This document shows, in pieces, positions 1-4,904 of a DNA stretch of 7,454 nucleotides. A program made the position numbers and the translations under genes. The DNA is from an uncultured euryarchaeote. GTDB taxonomy: Archaea > Thermoplasmatota > Poseidoniia > Poseidoniales > Poseidoniaceae. Position 1 is the first letter of the stretch. Every line of letters starts with the position of its first letter. The stretch lies in NCBI GenBank assembly GCA_937892665.1, contig CALBJF010000008.1, positions 1-7,454 of the forward strand, in the 5' to 3' direction. The notes beneath the pieces are model-generated. The model worked only from the letters and a program-made list of their open reading frames with translations. It was not told where the DNA came from and searched no databases.

Positions 1-1705
1 AGAGTGTCTGGCTATTTGAGGGAGATTCGCTAAACGAAGCGGTTACATCGATGTCGACAGTTGTCGCTGGCGTGGACACGTCTTGAGTTCCAGTAAGTTT
101 GAACGTAATTTGCTGGGAACCAGTTGCTGAACCTGCGAGAACCACAGTAAATTGTTGTGAATCACCAGCAACCATATTTACGATATCTTCCTCAACCAAT
201 GATGCAGTTAGGCCTTCAGTCGTTTGAACTTCTAACCTATGGGAAAGTTGAACATTTCCTGTATTTGTCAAACGAACCTGAATGGTCCCAGACCCTGAAT
301 CATCTATGGTAGAAAGTCCGGTAATCTTCCAGTCAACCCCGCGACTTTCAGCGACCAGAAGGCTTGTTCCTTCAACGAGAGAAACATCAGCATCTGAAAG
401 TGTGAAACTAAAATCAGGTTGGGAACCAACCTCTATTGTCGATGGTATGATGATGGAGCAAATAACTGGTACAACATCACCTGATGCAACCCGTGTAACA
501 TCGAGACAATCTCCGAACAGTCCTTGTGAAAGTGAGATGGAGACATCTGGTTCCCACACTGTTTCAGCATCATTGGTCAACAGCCATGTGAAGATGAGCT
601 CTTGGTCGGCAGGATGAGATCCTGGACCAAATGGATGATCGAAGGTTCGACCATCTTCAAAGTCCAAACTCTTGAATGTTAATTCTGGCTGGGGTAATGC
701 CAGAACTTCAAGATCGCTGCTCCATGAATACCGGTCTGAACCATTGTCGAGATTGAGTGTAAGTTGGCCTGAAAGGGCGTCCCCATTTCCAAGGATACTA
801 ATGAGGATATTTTTCGAATTATCTGTCCATGCCATTTCAAATGGCTGAAGGGATGATTGTACTTGCCAGCCAGTAGGTAGAACCATACTCGGGTTGAATG
901 TGATGTCGACATTTCCACGGTTTTCAATCGTAAACAAGAGATTCAATGTGGCATCTGGGCGAGGCGTTCCAATGTTCGATTCGAGTACAATCTCTACTTC
1001 ACGTACTTCCATGACGCGGATTGGAATGTCGATTTCCCACGTTTGAGAAGGGTCTGTTTGAGAGATAGCGGTTAGACGCACCATGCGTTCAGCACCTGCT
1101 GCAGTAGATACTTGTGGTGGGATGAATTGTAATTCCACATCCTTCTGACCTTGTTTCGTGATAAGACCTGTCGAACCGGAAGATGCGCCTGGTTCACTTC
1201 CCAGATCTTGGAATCCTGCACTCCATCCAGACGGGGCTTCCAAGAATAAATCGTATCCTATCTCTGTGTTTCCGTCGTTGTGGACTCGAACTGAAAGATT
1301 CGTCGGATTTGCAGGATGCACAGGAACAATTGTGTAGTCATACTCAATCCTGAATTCTGGAATGTTCAATACGTGGAGATACAATTGATATGGATACGTA
1401 ATTGCATTATCAACATCAATTCCAACGAGATTAATTTCATACATCCCTGGCTCGGGGGCTTCTGGGTAAACGATCGTAACAGAAATTGAAGCCTTTCCTT
1501 TTCCTTGAAGAGTGAAATTTGATGCTGTCATTCCAACATACCAAGGCACGGTTGTACCATCAGAAACACGTGAAACGCCGAGGATGTCAATCGAGGCGTT
1601 TGTTTCCAACAACGCGGTATTTTCAAGTGTTAAATTCCAAGAAGCTGTTGTTTGACTCGCAAATTGAACGACTTGTTCAGTCACATTTGACGTGACTTTT
1701 ACACC
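1..1705 (-). repeat. Tandem Ig-like (COG1470/NEW3-like) domains in the protease tail
   Basis: Residues 829-1396 form divergent beta-sandwich units of about 103-119 residues. A conserved strand ending in Asn recurs at Asn857 (LTLENT), Asn971 (VRVHNDGN), Asn1090 (FTIENRGN), Asn1206 (WLLTND) and Asn1309 (VRLTNTGN). Together with CARDB Asn750 (VFNAGN) this makes six units in register. In the last four units a Gly-Trp or Gly-Leu pair falls exactly 17-18 residues after the Asn (988-989, 1107-1108, 1223-1224, 1326-1327). The DNA itself is not repetitive, so these are old duplications. Such stalks usually space a catalytic domain from the envelope or bind polymers. The tail continues past the edge after a Ser-rich stretch (ASFSESPSNS). 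Confidence 0.75.
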
Positions 1706-4189
1706 TGGTGCCGTCACGTCAACAATGGTGGTAAGGAGGTTATTGTTTTCTTGAATTTCATCAACCGTATCATCAGGATCAACCTTCAATTCAAGCGTTG
1801 CAGTTCCAGATTGAGATGGAGTCCAGTACCATGTTGACTGACGTGATGCGCCCGGATTGATGTCAACGGTTTTACGATCTTCTTCAACACCATCGATAAC
1901 AAAGGCAAGATCAACCGATTCCGCTTTGATATTCCCTGCATTGAAGACCTCTGTCGTTAATCGAACTTGATCGCCAACTTGTGGAATTGAAACATTGAGG
2001 AGCATCGAATTAGCAACAACTTGAGGATCTGGACGTAAATCATTCACGCCCTGCCCAGAAACTGCAATAGCGAACGGTTGAGTATTGCTTCCACCATGCA
2101 GTCCATCTTTGACTCGAACAGTCCAAATTCCTTTCATTGCAGTATCAATAAGCACAACTTCGAGATTATTTACGTCGTCTTTGGTACCACCCGTTGTTGA
2201 ACGTCCATTCGCAAAATCGTTGCCGAGATAAATCGTACCATCTGGCGATTCAACTTCTAAATCTAAATCGTTGACAAGTTGATTGTTGGAAAACCGACTT
2301 CCACGAGCATCAGACCATGCAAGGACTGTTTTAAGTTGTGAATTGGCAAATGTGACGTTGAAAACATAGGATTTCGATTGGCCTGTATTCGATAACATAG
2401 AACGGTCATCAACCCAAATACCGCGTCCCTGAGAAGGAGCAAGAGTTTCTTTGAGATTGACTCGCCCCCATCCTTCATCATTGTTCGGAATATCTCGAGT
2501 ATTGATGTCCTGTGCACCAAGGACCAAGAGGGCTTTGATCAAGGCACCTTGCGGAGAAGGACGTTGAGCGATTTCAAGAAGATACTCACGAATGAGTGCT
2601 GAAGCACCAGCTGCGTTTGGTGTCGCCATAGAGGTTCCAGTATACTCGAGATACCATGTGGATTGCCAAGATGACCCTGCGGTGTCTTGTGCCTCTTGAG
2701 CACGACATGAGCGGACATAGCCGCCTGGTGCGATAATATCAGGCTTAATTCGCCCGTCATCGGTTGGCCCACGAGAAGATCCTGACATCAGATTATCAGG
2801 CGCTCCATTGTATCGGGCTTGGTGATTTCCAACAGTTACTGAATTTTTAGCAGTTGATGGAGACGATACAGTTCCTGCATTTGGACCATCATTACCTGCT
2901 GCGAACAATATTGTTAGGCCTTCAACACCATTGTAAACACGGTCGTAATTGTTGGCTCTATCATCGACATCTTCTGATTCAGAGGTATACTTACCCTGAT
3001 TTGATGCTGCAGAAGAACCCCATGAATTCGTATGAATTCGAGCTCCTGAATTGTAGGCTGTGTTGAGAAGGTAATTGAGTGACGGAGATTGGAAGTTTCC
3101 TGTGTTATCATTCTCCATGGCTTGGAAGTAGAGTTCTGCATCCGGAGCCACGCCCGCATAGCCACCCTTTGTCCCATCTCCAAGAACAGTACATGCGACG
3201 TGTGTTCCGTGTCCAGAGTGCTTGTCAGCAGTGGAACCGTCTCCAATAACATCGAAATTTCCGACAACTCGAGTTCCGAAATCTCCATGATCTTCATCTA
3301 ATCCGGAATCAGCAACTGCAACTATTTGTCCAGACCCATCAAGATCAGTTGTGAAGTAAGAACGCATTGTTGTAATCTTCATGTGATTTTTAGATTGGTC
3401 ATTGCTGAAAGCCATTTGAGGCTCAAAACGCAACCACATAACAGAAGGTTGTCGAACGATGTCAAGGACATCATCGACTGAAAGAAGGCCTCTGTATCTT
3501 CCGTCATCCAGTTTGACAACTTCATCCATTGCCAAAATTGCAACATCATTGAGGTCTTGTTCAATACTAGATCCACTTGCATCATGTATGGAAATTACAT
3601 CGAGAGTATGTTCACTTCTCCACCCTTCAAGGCGCACTTCTTGTCCGTAAATTGCTGCAGTTTCTTGTTCGAAGAGCATTGCATCAAGGAATACATCATC
3701 GAGGAACATGGCCAATGGAACGAGAAGTTGACCTTCGATTCCATCGACATTCATTACCGAATCAAATCCATCAACTGTCCCTTGTACGAGTAATCCGGAT
3801 GGTGAAATATATTCTCTGACTTCGATACCCTGTACTTCGGATAACTCAGAACGCACATCGAGGAGGTTACGTTCATTATTCACAAGTAGAAGCCGCACAT
3901 CATTACGGGGTTCAAGAACATCACTGGAAAAGGGTCGTGAAGTCTCGAGTCCGTGTATGGTAAAAACTCCTATTCGGGAGTTTGCCTCAACTGGTCGTTG
4001 TTCCTGAACAATGGTTGCATCGAGTTCTCCAACAAAGTCAGAATAAGCATCTGTTCGAATAGAGAACTGCTCGAATTCATCAGCCACAAGTGCAGATGGT
4101 TCATCTTCTTCGGATTGAATAAGACTACTCCAAGGACTCAACAAAAGAATCAGCAAGATTCCGAGTGCTGGCCTCCATTGGTGTCTCAT
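1..4189 (-). CDS. Secreted KP-43-type subtilisin (S8) protease with tandem Ig-like domains, C-terminus outside the window
   Basis: The product is a secreted serine endopeptidase of family S8. The frame is open from the ATG at 4189 to the left edge, giving 1,396 residues with no stop. In order it has a signal peptide (1 to about 26), a propeptide (about 27-262), a catalytic domain (about 263-590), a jelly-roll (about 595-712), a CARDB domain (about 722-828), then Ig-like units to the edge. The triad is Asp294 in AVADSGLD, His327 in GHGTHVA and Ser520 in GTSMATP, with oxyanion Asn433 in AAGNDGP. The motifs IHTNSWG, SSRGPT, DGRIKPDIIAPG, AWSDA and LVNDLDLEV match the Bacillus KP-43 oxidatively stable protease as I recall it, so the subfamily call is firm. 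The ATG is chosen for its strong GGAGGAG and the signal peptide directly after it. Likely roles are digestion of external protein or processing of surface proteins. The natural substrate and the anchoring mode cannot be seen. Bacillus KP-43 ends after the jelly-roll, so the long tail is an addition. Confidence 0.95.
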   Translation of the reverse strand, partial: MRHQWRPALGILLILLLSPWSSLIQSEEDEPSALVADEFEQFSIRTDAYSDFVGELDATIVQEQRPVEANSRIGVFTIHGLETSRPFSSDVLEPRNDVRLLLVNNERNLLDVRSELSEVQGIEVREYISPSGLLVQGTVDGFDSVMNVDGIEGQLLVPLAMFLDDVFLDAMLFEQETAAIYGQEVRLEGWRSEHTLDVISIHDASGSSIEQDLNDVAILAMDEVVKLDDGRYRGLLSVDDVLDIVRQPSVMWLRFEPQMAFSNDQSKNHMKITTMRSYFTTDLDGSGQIVAVADSGLDEDHGDFGTRVVGNFDVIGDGSTADKHSGHGTHVACTVLGDGTKGGYAGVAPDAELYFQAMENDNTGNFQSPSLNYLLNTAYNSGARIHTNSWGSSAASNQGKYTSESEDVDDRANNYDRVYNGVEGLTILFAAGNDGPNAGTVSSPSTAKNSVTVGNHQARYNGAPDNLMSGSSRGPTDDGRIKPDIIAPGGYVRSCRAQEAQDTAGSSWQSTWYLEYTGTSMATPNAAGASALIREYLLEIAQRPSPQGALIKALLVLGAQDINTRDIPNNDEGWGRVNLKETLAPSQGRGIWVDDRSMLSNTGQSKSYVFNVTFANSQLKTVLAWSDARGSRFSNNQLVNDLDLEVESPDGTIYLGNDFANGRSTTGGTKDDVNNLEVVLIDTAMKGIWTVRVKDGLHGGSNTQPFAIAVSGQGVNDLRPDPQVVANSMLLNVSIPQVGDQVRLTTEVFNAGNIKAESVDLAFVIDGVEEDRKTVDINPGASRQSTWYWTPSQSGTATLELKVDPDDTVDEIQENNNLLTTIVDVTAPGVKVTSNVTEQVVQFASQTTASWNLTLENTALLETNASIDILGVSRVSDGTTVPWYVGMTASNFTLQGKGKASISVTIVYPEAPEPGMYEINLVGIDVDNAITYPYQLYLHVLNIPEFRIEYDYTIVPVHPANPTNLSVRVHNDGNTEIGYDLFLEAPSGWSAGFQDLGSEPGASSGSTGLITKQGQKDVELQFIPPQVSTAAGAERMVRLTAISQTDPSQTWEIDIPIRVMEVREVEIVLESNIGTPRPDATLNLLFTIENRGNVDITFNPSMVLPTGWQVQSSLQPFEMAWTDNSKNILISILGNGDALSGQLTLNLDNGSDRYSWSSDLEVLALPQPELTFKSLDFEDGRTFDHPFGPGSHPADQELIFTWLLTNDAETVWEPDVSISLSQGLFGDCLDVTRVASGDVVPVICSIIIPSTIEVGSQPDFSFTLSDADVSLVEGTSLLVAESRGVDWKITGLSTIDDSGSGTIQVRLTNTGNVQLSHRLEVQTTEGLTASLVEEDIVNMVAGDSQQFTVVLAGSATGSQQITFKLTGTQDVSTPATTVDIDVTASFSESPSNSQTL
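1706..2026 (-). other. CARDB-like Ig domain of the S8 protease
   Basis: Residues about 722-828 have the CARDB pattern: a strand with VFNAGNIKAESVDLAFVIDG, then GASRQSTWYWTPSQSGTATL, then the closing VDPDDTVDEIQENNN typical of the family. CARDB domains are extracellular adhesion-like modules found in archaea and bacteria. Here it links the protease core to the longer repeat tail. Confidence 0.85.
2054..2407 (-). other. KP-43-type C-terminal jelly-roll beta-barrel
   Basis: Residues about 595-712 carry the strand motifs AWSDA (624-628), LVNDLDLEV (638-646), SPDGTIYLGNDF (648-659) and a closing FAIAVSGQG. This matches the beta-barrel that packs against the catalytic domain in KP-43 and contributes calcium sites and stability. 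Domain identity rests on motif order. Calcium binding here is inferred from the family. Confidence 0.85.
2420..3403 (-). other. Peptidase S8 catalytic domain, KP-43 subfamily
   Basis: Residues about 263-590 hold all four functional signatures: Asp294, His327, Asn433 and Ser520. No catalytic residue is altered, so the enzyme should be active. The stretch after the serine, through GWGRVNL (573-579), also follows KP-43 closely. The domain contains only two cysteines, Cys333 just after HGTHVA and Cys495 just after APGGYVRS. They are far apart in sequence but lie in neighbouring core elements of the fold, so a disulfide is conceivable though not shown. Confidence 0.93.
3404..4111 (-). other. N-terminal propeptide of the S8 protease
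   Basis: Residues about 27-262 lie between the signal peptide and the catalytic domain. They lack cysteine and carry no protease motif. The size of about 235 residues is close to the long propeptide of KP-43 (about 200 residues). The right boundary is placed by matching the Asn-Asp at 263-264 to the Asn-Asp that begins mature KP-43. The distance from there to the catalytic Asp is 31 residues here and 29 in KP-43. By family precedent the propeptide assists folding and inhibits until self-cleavage. That is established for related subtilases and inferred here. Confidence 0.65.
4112..4189 (-). other. Signal peptide of the S8 protease
   Basis: Residues 1 to about 26 begin with basic MRHQWR, followed by a hydrophobic core ALGILLILLLSPW and a polar stretch SSLIQS before an acidic region (EEDE). 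This is a typical Sec signal peptide. No lipobox cysteine is present, so it is not a lipoprotein. The exact cleavage point, around residues 22-26, is a guess by eye. Confidence 0.85.
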
Positions 4190-4249
4190 CACACTTCTCC
4201 TCCGTTACAAGACGCATTTATCGGTATGGGTAGTGTGTTTCCACGAATA
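4190..4249. other. 60-base gap between the membrane-protein gene and the protease gene
   Basis: This is the only sizeable non-coding gap in the window. It contains the ribosome binding site of the protease gene. I see no hairpin followed by a T-run and no convincing promoter, so read-through from the upstream gene is the simplest model. Confidence 0.7.
4197..4203 (-). promoter_or_regulatory. Strong Shine-Dalgarno site of the protease gene
   Basis: Minus-strand GGAGGAG lies 7 bases before the ATG at 4189. It fixes the start and implies a transcript with an untranslated leader or polycistronic read-through, not leaderless initiation. Confidence 0.85.
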
Positions 4250-4894
4250 TCAAAACAATTTGGTTGTCGTTTCACAGTCATCAACGAAACGTTCTGATGC
4301 CCATTCACCGACAGCATGTGACCATGACTCTGTATGGACTCTGTTATCAAAAGATGTCCAAGTAACAGAAACTTCCAGTATGTATTCGTCCCAAACAGTA
4401 TAGCCAAGAACAATCATTTCCAGGTCATCCCCTGCAAGAGAGGAATGTGCTGCGACTTCATCAACATCAATTCTCATCTCCTGAATCAGATTACCAAACT
4501 CATCTTGGAATTCAACCTGGACTGTTACGTCAGTAATAGCACGACTTCCATCATTGTATAACTCGGACATGATCAGATGCCCACCTCGTTGCATGTAGAT
4601 GGTTTCAACTTCCACATCATCGCGAGGAAGAACCCAGTACCATCCACTGGCAATTAATCCAACAAGAAGAAGCATGATCAAGCCTGCAATAGCAACACGG
4701 GCAGGATTGATGTTTCTGATTGTGTCCTTGATGAAAAGAGCTGCTTGTTGGGCTTGCATGTATGCCTCTGCTTGTTCTGGATCGTCGAGATCCAATCCCA
4801 TTGCAAAAGCCTCTTGCCGTTGAGATGATTCCAACAAACCGAGAGGTTTTGAGGAGATGATATCGTCCTCATGCACAACAAGTTCATCTTCCAT
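4250..4894 (-). CDS. Single-pass membrane protein with external FxLYD-like beta domain
   Basis: This 214-residue protein is complete. Residues 1-66 are acidic (MEDELVVHEDD) and then helical and Gln/Ala-rich (AEAYMQAQQAALFIKDTIR). Residues 67-88 are a clear transmembrane helix. The basic NINPAR before it and the acidic RDDVEVE after it predict the N-terminus in the cytoplasm and the C-terminus outside. Residues about 97-180 read as a beta-sandwich of the FxLYD/DUF3426 kind, with SELYNDGSRAITDVTVQVEF followed by a DEFGNLI turn. The only cysteine is Cys207, near the C-terminus. The ATG at 4894 is chosen over a TTG at 4906 because it has a correctly spaced GGTGAT. It starts 4 bases after the stop of the upstream gene, which implies translational coupling, and lies 60 bases before the protease gene. 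I do not recognise a named family. A role as anchor or assembly partner for the neighbouring secreted proteins is inference. Confidence 0.88.
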   Translation of the reverse strand: MEDELVVHEDDIISSKPLGLLESSQRQEAFAMGLDLDDPEQAEAYMQAQQAALFIKDTIRNINPARVAIAGLIMLLLVGLIASGWYWVLPRDDVEVETIYMQRGGHLIMSELYNDGSRAITDVTVQVEFQDEFGNLIQEMRIDVDEVAAHSSLAGDDLEMIVLGYTVWDEYILEVSVTWTSFDNRVHTESWSHAVGEWASERFVDDCETTTKLF

Positions 4895-4897
4895 CTT

Positions 4898-4904
4898 ATC
4901 ACCC
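4898..4904 (-). promoter_or_regulatory. Shine-Dalgarno site overlapping the stop codon of the upstream gene
   Basis: Minus-strand GGGTGAT contains the TGA stop (4901-4899) of the large beta-rich protein and sits 3 bases before the ATG at 4894. Aligned to the 16S 3' end (AUCACC), this places pairing at the normal distance. It decides the start of the membrane protein and suggests coupled translation. Confidence 0.7.

Noticed and set aside
282..617. A 111-codon plus-strand open frame opposite the protease tail.
   Set aside because: It is rich in Ser/Thr/Pro as expected for an antisense reading of beta-rich coding DNA, has no domain signal, and lies fully opposite a supported gene.
2914..3297. 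A 127-codon minus-strand open frame inside the protease gene.
   Set aside because: It is out of frame with the catalytic domain, which carries His327, Asn388 and Asn433 in this same stretch. It is a shadow.
4216..4221. An A/T-rich ATAAAT on the minus strand as an archaeal TATA box for the protease gene.
   Set aside because: It lies only 27-32 bases before the ATG. A start of transcription 25 bases downstream would remove the strong Shine-Dalgarno site, so the two signals conflict.
4190..4237. A 6-base inverted repeat (4190-4195 with 4232-4237) that could fold around the protease Shine-Dalgarno site.
   Set aside because: A 6-base match with a 36-base loop in a 60-base gap is easily expected by chance, and no T-run or second stem supports it.
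3953..4297. A 114-codon plus-strand open frame spanning the 60-base gap.
   Set aside because: It lies opposite the protease signal peptide and the end of the membrane-protein gene, and has no plausible protein features or ribosome binding site.
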